Origin: Macrotrachela quadricornifera
Taxonomy: Eukaryota; Rotifera; Eurotatoria; Philodinida; Philodinidae
Reading direction: 5' to 3'
NCBI GenBank assembly: GCA_022393335.1
Contig: JAJEKB010021741.1
Coordinates: 1,347,821 to 1,411,820 of the forward strand
DNA: 64,000 nt
Part shown: piece by piece, positions 12,161 through 24,750 of the stretch
How the letters are laid out: each line of letters begins with the position of its first letter
Position numbering within the stretch: position 1 is the stretch's first letter
Translations under genes and position numbers: made by a program
The notes under the pieces: model-generated
The model's database searches: none
What the model was told of the DNA's origin: nothing
What the model saw: the letters and a program-made list of their open reading frames with translations, nothing else

Positions 12161-12999
12161 TTTTTCAGTAGTCATCAACGTCTGAGATGTGGAAGTGACA
12201 TGAATGTTTTTTACATCGATGAAAGCCTTCGTGGAGTCTCATAATTCGCTTCATTAGTTGTGCTAAAATTTAGGTAGTTTTTTATGAGTCTTTCGGTAGA
12301 TCATTGTACGGCAGATAAAAAAATAGCTGTAAAGATGTTATGCTGGTGTAGTGAAATAATTAATATAAATTTCCGTACCATGTACTGTTGTAAAATGGGT
12401 TGTTTTTATAACTTTCTAATTAAAAGAGATCCTAATGAATTTAAGTCACAAAATTTTGATCAATTTATAGTATATTTTCAATTTCTGATGTTATTTTTGG
12501 ACGTTGCTTTTTGGTCAAACTTTTTATAGCAATGAGTCGTAAGAAAATGCTAAAAAAAGAAACACATTTTTAATAAGAGATCGATTCATTAGTCAAAAGA
12601 TTATATGATTTAACCCAGAGCTTGAGATTCCTATTGTTAGCTCGGATCAGCCAGATATGGTTCGTATATATATGAGTATCATTTCCGAATATAGGAAACA
12701 GCCGGAACAATACGGGAAATTGTGACTATGAAATCGGACATATACGGCAAGTTCCAAAAATACGGATTCGGGCGGAAAGTCGCCGGATTTTTTCCGACAG
12801 CTTTTCCGATCGTTTTCGGTCGGATATGGCAGGAAAATGAGCGGAAAATTCCGACGAGTTCCGACCCGAAATACTGCTTCTCTGATCCGGTGACTTCTGG
12901 TGAATTCCGGCCGGATCCGGCCCGTACGCTTCGACCTGGGATAATAGCAAAGAAATATTCAAAATACTGAGAGATCCATTATTCCTGGGACACCCGTTA

Positions 13000-14516
13000 T
13001 TTTATAATACAATAAATGATATTCTTGATCGTTGATATCGAAGATCAATATATATGGAATAAATTTATAAATTATTGTCTTATTGTTTCATATAATATGA
13101 TTTCCATGAACATTCCGAACATGCTCATAGTTAATATCAATTCGAGTTCCAAATCATTTTTTTTGTAACTCAAATAGATTTTCGAAGAAAATAGTCAATA
13201 CAAGTTTTAAGTAGAGGTTCACCGTCTAGTCTTTCATTCTATAGAGACGTATGATAGAAAATGTCTATTGTGTTTTGCAATTGTTCTATCTCGAATCAAT
13301 ATTCGTTGCAAATGTGTATCTGTAAAACTTGAATAGAATAGATCCTAGAAAATATGAATATGTCAGTTACACGTTTCAGATCCAAATGAACTGTGATGGC
13401 AAACTTTTTTATAAACAAAAATTGAAATAATATATAGTTACATTATAATGGAAGATTATTCGATTTATCTTTGATTCATTTATATTTACACTATCTGTTA
13501 ACCGTTTAATTATTATTAATAATAATAATTCCTAAAGAAAAAGAATTAGTTTACTTTGTATATTAAATTGGATATAACATATAATGTTTTATGAGGATAA
13601 ATAAATGTGTTCATTGAGTCAATATAAAAATAGAAATAAATAATATATATTTTTCTCATATTCATATTTATATCAATGTCAACAAATGAATCACTTTTGA
13701 GAGTAAAATCATATTGTTCAATATACTAATGTTTAAATAATTAATATAATACCATTAATCAATCTGTATTGATTTACATTGAAATATTGTATATAAAAAT
13801 AATTGAATATATTTGATTCAACAGTATTTTAGTTTTTTCATTTTTATTTATGTATTCATAATAGTGAAAATGAATATAAACAAATAATAAATAATATTAT
13901 TGAATGAATTTAAATATACACAGATCTTTAACATATAAACTGTATATATGAGTAACTTACTGAGAGAAATATCTATTATTCGTAAGTATTAAATTCTATA
14001 TGAAAATTAAATATAAATGTAAAAAAATTTGTTCTCAATGTTATTATATACATTGATTAACTAAGGAGTACGCTATGTTGAATAGTCGCATATTTTATTT
14101 ACTTAATAAGCTATGTTTAAAAAAAAAGCAAAAAATGCATCATAAAATGCTTCAAAATTTGTATAAGACTGTTCTTCTTCCAGTTGTAATTTTTCTTGTT
14201 AAAGTAATGGAAGTTTCGACGAATTAAATTTGATCCTTGCTAAAAGTAAGTTTTATCTGATACAAGATAAATTCTATTTTATTTTTATTTTTCAAAATTT
14301 TCTACATAAATTGTTGAGATTTTCACGATACATCTTCCACTTGAATATTTTATTTTTATACACTTTATTAAATGAATGAAAATTAAAACACAAAAGGCAA
14401 TCTATTCAATATGCGGCATCCATTACTTATCCATATTCAACAAGAATTATTTATTTATACTATTTTATTAAACTAATACAAATAAACGGAATAAGTTTAT
14501 TTAATTATATTGAATA
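13000..14516. other. AT-rich intergenic, no gene seen
   Basis: Very AT-rich with simple palindromic stretches such as ATTATTATTAATAATAATAAT near 13510. At about 14130-14170 there is a faint copy of the GCAT...AAAATGCTTCAAAA core seen in the palindromic mariner-like elements. Nothing coding. Confidence 0.5.
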
Positions 14517-14518
14517 TA

Positions 14519-15403
14519 ACGGTTGGAGCAGAATAAATGTACTTCTCAGTATTTTTCGAATATTTATATGAAATAGTGATGTATATACTTGACTTTTTTT
14601 TTTCAAAAGATATCTCGTGCAATTCTCAACAAAACCTTTATGAAAAGTTCTGTTTCAATGAATAATTATGGAGTTTTGTCTAAGTAACACAACAATGTTC
14701 CAAAATGATCCATTTTTAATGCACTCATAATCATATTTAGAAAATTTGTGCTGCTCTTTCGATAGAATATAAAAAGACCATTTTATGGTCCTTGAAAAGT
14801 TCTATCAGTTCGTCGACTATCATTTTGTGATATATTGTCATTTGACCCAAGCAATATATTTTCTTTGTTTCCCTCTATTTACTTTGCGAGAATTTTCCAC
14901 TAGACTTATCACAAATTTGTTTTTCTAATATTAAATTGAAAATCATTACATATTTCAATTTATTATTAAGTTGAAGGAAAGTATTTTCTGCAATGCTCTC
15001 GCGGTATATAACAATAGCAATCGGTAGTTCCAATTTGTTTTTTGTAAGAGGATTGACTACTAGAACCTGGACATTGTATTTAAGTATCTTCTTTTGGATT
15101 CTAAAAGAAAAAATACATTTGAAACCAGTAGAAATTTGAATTAAAACAAGATTTTGTGTCTGTTTTGCTAAATGGAATAAAATAATTCATTTTATAAAAA
15201 TGTGCATTCGAAAGTATGTTATTTCAGAATAGTGTAATGTTAATTGGATATAACTTTATAGTTATTCATTGAAGCAAATCTTTCCATAGTGTTTTACAGA
15301 GAATTATACAAACCATATTTTAAAAGATATCAATTATATACGTCACCGTTTGATAAAAATATTGGATAAATACTTCGAGATACATTTATTGTTCCCCATC
15401 CGT
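14519..15403. mobile_element. Decayed palindromic element related to the 9007-12997 family
   Basis: The left tip ACGGTTGGAGCAGAATAAAT follows TA (14517-14518). The right end, reversed, reads ACGGATGGGGAACAATAAAT. Both resemble ACGGGTGTCCCAGGAATAAT of the element at 9007-12997, and the next 60 bases (CTCAGTATTTTTCGAATATT) also match. The two ends pair with each other for at least 65 bp. The interior is heavily eroded and non-coding. The right TA is not clear. Confidence 0.6.
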
Positions 15404-15914
15404 TTTTTTAGTTCAAAATTAAAAATCATCAGTCATATTGATTTAAAATAGGGAACTGTGATTTTTTACTGTTGATAAGAGGAGATGAAGATGTATCTTC
15501 AATATATTTTACTGGTTTTCTAGTCTCGATTTGTAAAATATTTTTATTCAGCTTTATAACTCTTGAAGATAAATGTTCTTTTGTGAAACACGATTTAAAA
15601 GAGAGCATTGAAGTGTTTAAGGGAAGGAATTTGGACCCACTTCCCAGCCACAGATTGTGATCAACATTTTAATTAATTAATTGATCTCTAATTAGCTATC
15701 ATAGACAGTGACAGCCAAGTTCTTAGAACCATCACAGGGGATGAGATGCGGAGTCGAAAGACGGGCACAGATGGTGACAGGTGGTTTTATGTTACTATCG
15801 TAGATGGTGTACAACTCAACTCTACTTAAACTATTTACGGAGTATATCCTTGTTGGAGTTCTATGCTCTAAAGTAAGAAATAATGTCCAAGTATATTTCG
15901 ATATATATCTCCGA
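15404..15914. other. Intergenic, no gene recognised
   Basis: A 62-codon frame at 15472-15660 has no features. Bases 15700-15800 are somewhat more GC-rich and include two related phrases (CAGTGACAGCCAAG, CAGATGGTGACAGGTGG). Origin unknown. Confidence 0.35.
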
Positions 15915-18060
15915 AAAGCAAAAGTTAGTCACTATAGGTAACCTCCTTTGACATTCTAAAAGGACATTTCAAAAATAGTAATTATACCATTTGATAGCAC
16001 AGGAAAGTCTATACCAGCTTCTGTATTTGTAATTTACTTTATGATTGAATAATATGAAAAGAAATTGAGTATAATGAAAGTACATCCATATTCACATTCT
16101 TAAATAGTGAATTGTATCACCAAAATAGACAATAGTTCTTCAGATTTTCTATCCTTGTAAACTTAACTTTTTAAAGTAGTGATTATGTATTCTTCAAGAG
16201 CTTAAAATTCTCTATCATCCCATACATTTATGTATTACTTTGCATTGATGCATTAAGAAATAATCTGAATACAGTGAAACAATGTTAACTGACAATGTTA
16301 AAAATACACTTGTTTCTTTCTGCTACTTATATTCAAGCCAACATATTTTATATAAATTAATAGACTTTCAAAAGCAAAAATACGTGGACTTTTCAATACT
16401 TACCAATTGAAGATGTGAGCAGTCATCCTATTCCCAAAAGTTACACATTCCTGCAATCGCTTGCACTTCCAAGCTCGATATCACTCGATGCAGGAATTTC
16501 TTTCAATCCATCTCTATCAAAATCATGCAATTTCTGCATTTCCTGCATTTCCTACGATTGCATATTTAGATTGATTAACTTAAAGATCAGCCTAGAGATC
16601 TACCGAATTGCACTCGGAATTCGTGCAATTCCTGCACATTCCTGCAGTTGCACATATACGTTTACTAACTGAGCGATAAGCCTAGGGAACTATTGAATTG
16701 CACACGGAATTCCTGCAATTCCTGCATTTGCTACATATTCCTGCATTTCCTGCAATTGCATATTTAGATTGATTAACTTAAAGATCAGCCTAGGGATCTA
16801 TTGAATTGCACACGGAATTCCTGCAATTCCTGCATTTGTTACACATTCCTGCATTTCCTGCACTTGCATATTTAGATTCATTAACTTAAAGATCAGCCTA
16901 GGGATCTATTGAATTGCACACGGAATTCCTGCAACTCCTGCAATTCCTGCACATTCCTGCATTTCCTGCAATTGGACATTCTCGTTGACTAACTCAAGGA
17001 TGAGCCTGGAGATCTAACAAATTGCACACGGAATTCCTGCACTTCCTGCAATTCGTGCACATTCCTGCATTTCCTGCAATTCCTGCAATTCCACATTCAC
17101 GTTAACTAACTGAAGGATGAGCCTGGAGATCTAACGAATTGCACACGGAATTCCTGCAACTCCTGCAATTCCTGCATTTCCTGCAGTTGCACATTCATAT
17201 TGACTGACTGAAGGATGAGCCTGGAGATCTAATAAATTGCACACGGTATTCCTGCAACTCCTGCAATTCCTGCACATTCGTGCATTTCCTGCAATTTCAC
17301 ATTCACGTTGTAAATGCGCAATTGCAGGAAATGCACGAATGTGCAGGAATTGCAGGAGTTGCAGGAATTCCGTGTGCAATTCATTAGATCCCTAGGCTGA
17401 TCTTTAAGTTAATGAATCTAAATATGCAAATGCAGCAATGTGTAACAAATGCAGGAATTGCAGGAATTCCGTGTGCAATTCATTAGATCTCCAGGCTCAT
17501 CCTTCAGTTAGTCAATATGAATGTGCAACTGCAGGAAATGCAGGAATGTGCAGAAATTGCAGGAATTCCGTTTAGAATTCAGTAGATTCCTAAACTGATC
17601 GTTTAGTTAATATATATATATATATATATATGTAATTGCAGGAAGTGCAGGAATGTGGTACTTTTGGGAATAGGAAGCATCCTCGAAGATGTTTTTATTG
17701 TATTAAACTATTTTCTAACAAATAAATGCAAAGTGACTTAAAAATATATGGGATAATAGAGAATTTTAAGCTCTGTCAGAATATATAATTATTTCGAAAA
17801 AAAGGTGTTTCTATATTATTGAAAGATATAAAAATCTGGAATGACCGTCTTGGGGAATATGGACAAGGAAGTACCTTCATTATACTCAATTTATTTCCAT
17901 ATTGCTCAAGCATAAATTAAAGTACCAATACAGAAGCTGGTATAAAATTTCATGTACTATTAAGGAGTATAATTAATTTTTTAAAAAATATTTTTAGAAA
18001 ATTAGCAGCAGTAGGTATATTATATTTAATACTGGAAGGATTGCGCTAATCACTTTTTTT
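15915..18060. mobile_element. Foldback element split at its centre by a hAT-like insertion
   Basis: The arm about 15915-16408 is the diverged reverse complement of about 17693-18060. Matching blocks include TACCAGCTTCTGTATT, ATTGAGTATAATGAA and CTTAAAATTCTCTAT. The element at 16417-17684 with its TSDs occupies the junction between the arms, so the host palindrome was roughly 0.87 kb before insertion. Outer boundaries are approximate. Confidence 0.65.
16417..17684 (+). mobile_element. hAT-like element built of ATTCCTGCA arrays, 8-bp TSD
   Basis: Flanked by exact GAAGATGT duplications (16409-16416, 17685-17692). The left tip is GAGCAGTCATCCTATTCCC and the right tip, read inward, is GAGGATGCTTCCTATTCCC; both continue into AAAAGT and CACATTCCTGCA. 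The interior is about ten units of roughly 105 bp. Each combines several 9-10-base words (AATTCCTGC, ATTTCCTGC, ACATTCCTGC) with a conserved spacer containing GGATGAGCCTGGAGATCTAA and TTGCACACGG. Seven units run forward (from 16609, 16696, 16805, 16915, 17022, 17140, 17236) and three run backward (about 17363, 17464, 17561), flipping near 17305. Frames here encode only repeat translations. Confidence 0.88.
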
Positions 18061-18819
18061 ATCAGAAAAGAGAAAAGGGGTAAAAATAAAGTTTTTTATA
18101 GGAGTTGTTGGAGAAACAGAACTAAAAGCTTCACTAGAATACATATTATTCATCTGAGATTTCTCCAATTTGTAGATCTTCGATCAGTGATTAATTGAAA
18201 ATTCATAGTAACAACTTTCTCAACAGTTATGCTCTTAAAAAGATCATTTGAAAAACTTATAAAAAAAATCAGATCATGATATATTATGATACATGATTCA
18301 ATGCATCTCTATCTCTCTTTTTCAACAATGAAAACCATAATTATCTATTTTGGTTCTAATAAAACTTCTTTAAAAAAATACTCATTTGACTTTTTTTCAA
18401 AAATGATCCTTATATAATAATGACATATAAGAATAAAATAGATCTTATCTTCTATTTTATTATTGTTCAATTAGTTGAAGTACAAAGTGGAAAATAATAT
18501 TCCCTCAACTGAAGGGAGAATGGTACGGAAAAAAGTAGGAGTTTCACCAAAGGTTTTCAGATTCGTGGAATCCATCATACTGGTTAAAATTAGGTCGTAG
18601 TGTCGTACATGAGGTTGTTTCCGAAGTTTGTCTGTATATTTATGTACCTAAACTAATTGGAGAATGCAGTCAACTAGATTAAGGTCCAATCCCTCACCCA
18701 AAATTTTATTTTTATCTTAGAACATTCAATCTTAACGAAACTTTCAGAGATGTATCTTGGGCTGGACACCTCATGGTAAAAGTTTTAGCTTGAAATATTG
18801 AGCTTTTCAAGAGATAGCT
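18061..18819. other. Intergenic, no gene seen
   Basis: AT-rich DNA with many stops in all frames. No repeat structure stands out. Confidence 0.5.
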
Positions 18820-19190
18820 TAAGATTATGGTTCAAAATAGAAATCTTCGTGCGTCCTAGATTTCTCCACCATTTTAAATGCTACAAAATCCAAGCTTGTT
18901 TTAAAATGTTTCCAAGACTTGGGGCTACAACTTAGCAGAGTTCGATTTATTAATTTTTCTGTAGTTTGATTTTTAAAGAATTTCTCTGGCATGATATGAA
19001 ATAAGTAGAGTGTAAGTTCTCAAACATTTTCTTCTCACCTGATATCAATTATGAAATTGAGAAATCCGACTCTGTTAAGTTGTAGTGTCAGATCTTAGCT
19101 ACGATTTAAAATAAACCCGAGCCTTCCAATTTTCAAAATGGCGGAGAAGTCTGGGACGCACAAGAACAAAAAATCTCATTTTGAGAAAAA
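18820..19190. mobile_element. Foldback element of about 370 bp
   Basis: TTCGTGCGTCCTAGATTTCT at about 18847 pairs with the complement of the GGAGAAGTCTGGGACGCACAAG arm ending at 19164. The arms continue inward through GGGCTACAACTTAGCAGAG (left) and CTCTGTTAAGTTGTAGTG (right). Centre near 19005. No target duplication found. Confidence 0.6.
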
Positions 19191-22100
19191 CCTACGACAC
19201 TTTTTAGAAGTGTATTTCATGACTTTTCGTCTAGTGCTACGTAGTGTTTTTCTATTACTATAAACAATAAAGACATTGAACTTATTATGGCTGAAGATAT
19301 TGCGACAAAAATTTATTAGCAGATCCATCTAAATGACATGTGATTAATGAATTGTATGATAGTAACGTAACTAGTATTTTTAAAATTTGAAATAACGGTG
19401 TTCATATTTCGATAATCAATCATCACTACTCACTTCATAGATATCAGAAATATCACCATCCGATAGTTCTAATGTAATATCATTGACAATGCAATCGAGG
19501 TTTTCTTCATTTTGGGTATATGCAATTTCACCATCACTTTCAGTTAAAACAGTACTTGCAGCAACTATTATTGTTGTTTTCACTCGTTCTAAATCTCTTC
19601 TTTTAGTTTGTGAAACACAAGAATTTCTCAAAATATCAAGATGTTCGAAAGATGTCGTTTTTCTTAGATAACGGTTTTCAGAGAAACCTCTCTAAAACTC
19701 TTAAAATCCATCGTAAAATAAATGAACTATAGTGAATTCGATAGCGGACGTGATTCTCTATCATGTACGCTATTTAAAAAGATCGATAAATTTGACGCAA
19801 ATCAACTTTTTTTGGATGTGAGTTGAGCCTTAAAGTAAAAAAATTTGGAGTCAAATTGGAATTTAATAAGTTAATAAATAATTAATAGTTATTTTTCTTA
19901 AAACGGTTGCTCCAAGATTTTTACCAGGTAATTAATAATAAATAATATATGAACTCTCTCCAGTACGACTCCATTAAAGATAGTTGGGTATGGAGATTCT
20001 AAATTTGAGATTGGTGTTTTAATAGTGGTAGTTATTAAATAATGATAAATGAATAAATCATAGTTTGTTATAAAACTTGATAGATCGTTATCAATCACTG
20101 AAAATGCGAATTTGAAGTCAGAAAGACTTTTCTAATTGGACTCTTCACTGTTTTTTGATGAACTCATTATTTTAAGTTTGATCAAAGAATATTTGAGGTT
20201 CGTAAACCTATGTTCGAGATTGATTCTAATATAAAGGTTTTTCTTTGTTGACTACTACACGTGAGATCTTTTGGGTAAGATTTATATAGACATATGTTAA
20301 AAGATAAAGTTATCGCTTGAAGTCTTTTTATTTAGTCTCCATAGGCATCAACCATAAAACGACATTGAAAATCAACGAAAATTTCTCCTAAATTACAATA
20401 TAATCTACTCTATTTATAGCAATTGTTAAATAGTTTTCCTTTCTTCTAAATATCTTCTTTGTGAACATATCAATAAATGCTCAATAACTTTCAAAGGAAA
20501 TTGATCATGAGTGGCCGACAAACGACTAGACGTTGATTTAAAAGATTATTCTAAAGCATAGTTTTGAAATAAATATTAGATGATTTAGATGGATTTTCAA
20601 AAGAACATAATTAAAGTTAATTTTTAGAATGAATTCGACAACATATCATTTTGTTAAAATAAAAAAGAAATTGAAACCTATAGTCAAAGCTATACAATAT
20701 TATCTAAATGTTAGAAGTTTTTGATAGTGAATTGATACATTAGGAATGAACTAGCGTTTGTGCGAGTCAGAATTCTGATGTGACAGATGATGCATAAGAA
20801 AGTAAATCATGTATGGAAGTGGCTAGCCATGAGTGACCGATGAACGATTAGATGTTGATTCGAGAAGCTTATCGATACTGTTATGACTGATAATTTAAGT
20901 TTTTTGAGCAATTATCAAATGATTTGATCGTTGAGAAATCACAATTCTTTTTTGAACATTTCATGTATCACAAGCTCTTCAGTACAGAATTTATGAATGC
21001 TAATACGGTGTTATTTGCTCATAACAAGATAAACAGGAATAGATATGCAGTTATATCGTCCAAAAAATGTTCAAGAATTCTCCGTACTCCAAGTGAAGGA
21101 AAGACACTTTTATTTTTGAAATAATGGTGATTTGAGGTAAGGTCATCTATATTTCAGCCTGGTTACAATACGAAACTTGATCATCAAATCTCAACATCTA
21201 GGTGACATTTTATTCTGGTTTATTAAAGAAGCATTGAAAGGCGATTAGCATTTTTCATAACATCTATGTTATCTGATTATCCTAGCATATTCGAATTCGT
21301 TCGTCTAGATTGCTTTCAAATTGAAAGAATTCACGAGTGTCCTGTATCATAGCTCGCTGAAACTCTTTCAATTCAGTTAGTCTCTTTCAAAAAGACGAGT
21401 TGTTTGATTGTGGCTGATCATTTAATCCATCAAATTAAAAAGTGAATTATGTTTAATTTAAATTTAATGATCAATAAGTATTGTGCAGACTCCTTTTTTA
21501 ACATAAATAAATTCGATTGTTGCATATATATTCAATCTCTCAATCGGTTGCAGGAGTTTTTTTGAAATAATGTGTTTTCTTTTTTCTTGCTGAATACTCA
21601 TAGCACTTTGGTCATTGACTATTTCGGTAAGAAAATCACCGTTAGCATTGAATTCTTGCGAGCACATTATTATTCCAACTAATTTGTACTTTATATCGTT
21701 GTTTACTCTTTGCTGATATTTTCTATCATTGAGACATATTAGTCATCAAAATAAGATCCATTCAGTTATATACCAATCATCTTGATAGAATCAGAAAAAG
21801 TACAGTGAATGAACTATTGAACAATTTATTAAGGCTGAATGTGAGACCAACTAACTATATATGGCGCATTTGAAGCTACGCTGACAAATGAATAGGTGCT
21901 TATACGGTAGATTTATTGAAAGTATGTCAAACTAGAATAAAAGTTTGTAACAAAACTATCATTAATTGAATTTTTACAGAGAATATAAATCTGCACAATA
22001 TTCATGTTGTAATTAACTTGATCTGACAAAAGACATACTGTAATACTTTTCTAACTAAAGAAAAAAGTCAGCGATTTTTAGTTTAATATATAATTCTTTA

Positions 22101-23949
22101 TTGAAACCGTTATTATGAGAGATCGTTGAAGATTACTGTTTACAGTAAAAGGATATTGTATGAAATAGTATATTTGAGAATAATGCACAGAATTATTGAT
22201 TTGAAAAATGTATGTTAAAGATCTAGGATCTCCTCCATTTTTGTCATACTTTATACAAATATGATTTACATTTCAAAATTTTAAATTATTAACATTTTTA
22301 TTGATGCTTTCTCAAAATTCTATTGACTTTTATTTTAACTCGATTTCCACTTTATTGCATTTTTAAATAATATCAAATTAATAAGTCAAAGACTGACATT
22401 TTTCTTCATAGAGGCTAGTTTTTTTCCTAATTTTATACATTCTCTCAAATCAATTTGCTAAAATAAGTGAAGATTTACTTTCAACATTGGTATTGCATTC
22501 TGATCAAAATATAAATTACGATGTCTGTAGTGCATCATAACATTTTAAAAGTAAGATACATATGAGTACAGAAATAATCAATCTGAGCTTTCATAAAACT
22601 ATGATAAATTTACTTCAATATTTTTCATAGATGACGAAGAAGAGTTGTTTCAAACAACATTACATCTTATATTTCATACTTGACTTTAGGAGTGTAGAGA
22701 GGTGACATCTGATGACCAATGTGTTACTCAATTTCACGTTTGGATAAAGCTACTTCTGCCAAACGAGACATTGGGTCCGACTAATGTAGTTTGTATGATT
22801 AGTTACAAGAAATTACATTTCAAAGTGAAAGGGTGTATTGTTTGACATAATAGTCTGAGAATAATATTTTCAAGTTTTCATACACAAATTCCTACCGAGT
22901 GATAGTCTTTGACATACATACAATAAATAAGATTTATTCCATGAAGAAGTAAATTAAAAGAATAATTATCATTTATATATGAATCACAGATAGCAAATAT
23001 TTCTATAAAAAAGGATAATAGGTAAAGAGTGGACGTTGGCTTTCTATCTTTCAAATGATTAGGAAGACTGAAATATAAATTAATTACAATCGAAATTCTG
23101 TTCAGTAATAATCATACAAAATTTTCTTTCAGAAAAGGGCGAGCGAATCTGTAGGATGAGCGCTACTTATTTGTTATAAATCGAATATGAGCTTTCAGAT
23201 TTTTTGATGATTGAAATGGAAAGCTTCATATTACTGAATAAATAATTGGTATATTGAATAGTAATATTACAATCGTGATTCTATCGATCACACAACACAT
23301 TCTATTATCTACAGTTTTCTCTTGTAGTCTATGGTATCATATAAAGTATTAATGCTCAATTTTCATTATTCTTGTTGAATCTAATAAAAATGACCATTAA
23401 GCTTGGTATTTCAGTGCTATCTTAATTTTGAATATTTATAAGTACAGACAAATAATCAGTCGCTTCTCACTTTGTATAATTTATTCCTCAGTAATCATAG
23501 ATTTTTCAACTTTATCTTCACCAGCTAGTGGATATCTCACAATGAATTCCATTTTAGTGCAATCTCTAGAAACAAGTTTCAATAATGTAAGTTGAATAAA
23601 GTATAAAATCTGTTTATTACATATCTCTAGAGGTGGAAATTGATTGACGAAATCATCAACCCAATCCAGAAATAGAAAATACAACACTAAAACTCATTTT
23701 CCTAAATACAATTCTTGAAAGTATCTTTATCTTATGTGTTATCAAAATATTTTTCATGATCAGTATCCTCATTTTCCAATATAAAATTCCACAAAACCAA
23801 ATAAGTTTAAAAAATATGATCTAAAACTTTCCATCAATGTCTCAGATGATGATATTAAAGTTATAAATATTCACTTCGAATGAAAAAAGGTTTGTGAACT
23901 TTGTAAACTATTATTCATTTCAAAATATAAGAGCAACGGCCAGGTTTTA
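19191..23949. other. Long AT-rich stretch without a supported gene
   Basis: Short frames include minus 19416-19631 (acidic C-terminus DGDISDIYEVSSDD), plus 20924-21124, minus 21464-21667 and minus 23481-23687. The last two have protein-like composition (VRYPLAGEDKVEKSMITEE at the end of 23481-23687) and could be relic exons. None shows a recognisable domain or splice partner. ATGAGTGRCCGAYRAACGA occurs twice, near 20506 and 20829, as part of a diverged direct repeat. Confidence 0.4.
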
Positions 23950-24415
23950 AATGTTTTTTCAATGCTTCAAGCTACAGAGGCTGAGTTTTTGATGTTGGAA
24001 AAAGCAAGATGAGGACGTCGAGCTATACGAAATTCTTTAAGTTTAGTGATCTGTTGTATAGTCGTTTGCAATCACATGCCTTATTTTTCGTCTATTTTCA
24101 TGAGTTTTTCGTGACAAATTAACATCAAATTCAAAGTGCCAGAAAAAAACTGAAGAATAAAACATAAAGATTTAAAATATTTAGCACAAATACATGACGA
24201 TTTAGGCTACATTTTGGTCAAATTTGACGTTAACTTGTCACGAAAACTCATGAAAATAGACGAAAAATTAGACATCTAATTGCAAACAACTATATAAAAG
24301 ATCTCTAAACTTATTGAATTTTATCTAGATCGATATCCTCACTTTGCTTTTTCAAACACCAAAAACGTGGACTCTGTAACTTGAATTGTTGAACAGTTAT
24401 TTGAAATTATTGTTA
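23950..24415. mobile_element. Foldback element of about 465 bp
   Basis: Near-matching arms pair GACGAAAAATTAGACATCTA with the complement of the left copy near 24090. CATGAGTTTTTCGTGACAAA at 24098 pairs with TTGTCACGAAAACTCATG at 24233. Outer blocks AGCAAGATGAGGA and TCCTCACTTTGCT also pair. Centre near 24180. Non-coding. Confidence 0.65.
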
Positions 24416-24439
24416 TAGTGTGGTCAAAAACCTAATATT

Positions 24440-24750
24440 TTGGATCAAATCCATATATTTTCTCTAACAACTGGCATTGAAAAGACCGCCATTCGATATA
24501 GACTTTACTTCTACAATCAACCCAACTATTTGTAGTGTCAGCTCAAATCAATGAGCAAATATCAGCAAGGATTACTTTTAAATGATGGTTTAAAAGACTC
24601 AATATTTCAGCCAAATTCCTATTCTGTTGTCTGATGACCTCCTTGAAAATACTATCATTTGATAAAGAATTTAATTCTATACTCATTCCAATCATTTAGA
24701 AAGTTAGCCTAAGTCAATTAACATATGTCGGCAAGGAATACTCGAATCCA
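24440..24750. repeat. Diverged direct repeat, period about 175 bp, two copies
   Basis: The block containing TGAAAAGACCGCCATTCGAT and ATCAGCAAGGATTACT (from about 24477) recurs as TGAAAATACTATCATTTGAT and GTCGGCAAGGAATACT (from about 24651), with similar sequence before and after. Function unknown. Confidence 0.55.

Larger units (their letters stand above)
9934..12941. mobile_element. GC-rich-ended element with CCGGAA repeats, nested in a palindrome arm
   Basis: Tips are ATCCCAGGGCGAAG at the left and the complement of TCCCAGGTCGAAG at the right. About 350 bases at the left and 250 at the right are dense in CCGGAA/TTCCGG and share further sequence in inverted order, such as GATCAGAGAAGCAGTATT. 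The middle is AT-rich and holds a 63-bp tandem repeat, a GA/GT-rich tract and a 288-bp direct repeat. Removing 9934-12941 restores AAAAGG-TAATAGC, which matches the intact opposite arm of the host palindrome, so no clear TSD is visible. Frames of up to 127 codons in the CCGGAA regions occur on both strands and are repeat artefacts. The superfamily is unknown. Confidence 0.75.
9007..12997. mobile_element. Palindromic mariner-like element, interrupted by a second element
   Basis: Outer tips are ATGAGTGTCCCAAGAATAAT at the left and the complement of ACGGGTGTCCCAGGAATAAT at the right, each flanked by TA (9005-9006, 12998-12999). The arms (9007 to about 9395, and about 9610-9933 continuing at 12942-12997) are close reverse complements. 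The right arm is split by the GC-rich element at 9934-12941. Without that insert the element is about 0.98 kb. It encodes nothing. A 30-base core in the arms, GATGCAGCATGAAAAGTGCT and variants, recurs elsewhere in the window. A decayed relative lies at 14519-15403. Confidence 0.8.

Noticed and set aside
9934..12941. Helitron
   Set aside because: The lack of TSD and a 5' TC would fit, but the element has terminal inverted repeats, no CTRR end with hairpin, and the empty site is not clearly A|T.
16417..17684. CRISPR-like array of short repeats and spacers
   Set aside because: Repeats are 9-10 bases, spacers are conserved rather than unique, the array inverts in the middle and it sits inside TIRs with an 8-bp TSD. 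It is a eukaryotic transposon interior.
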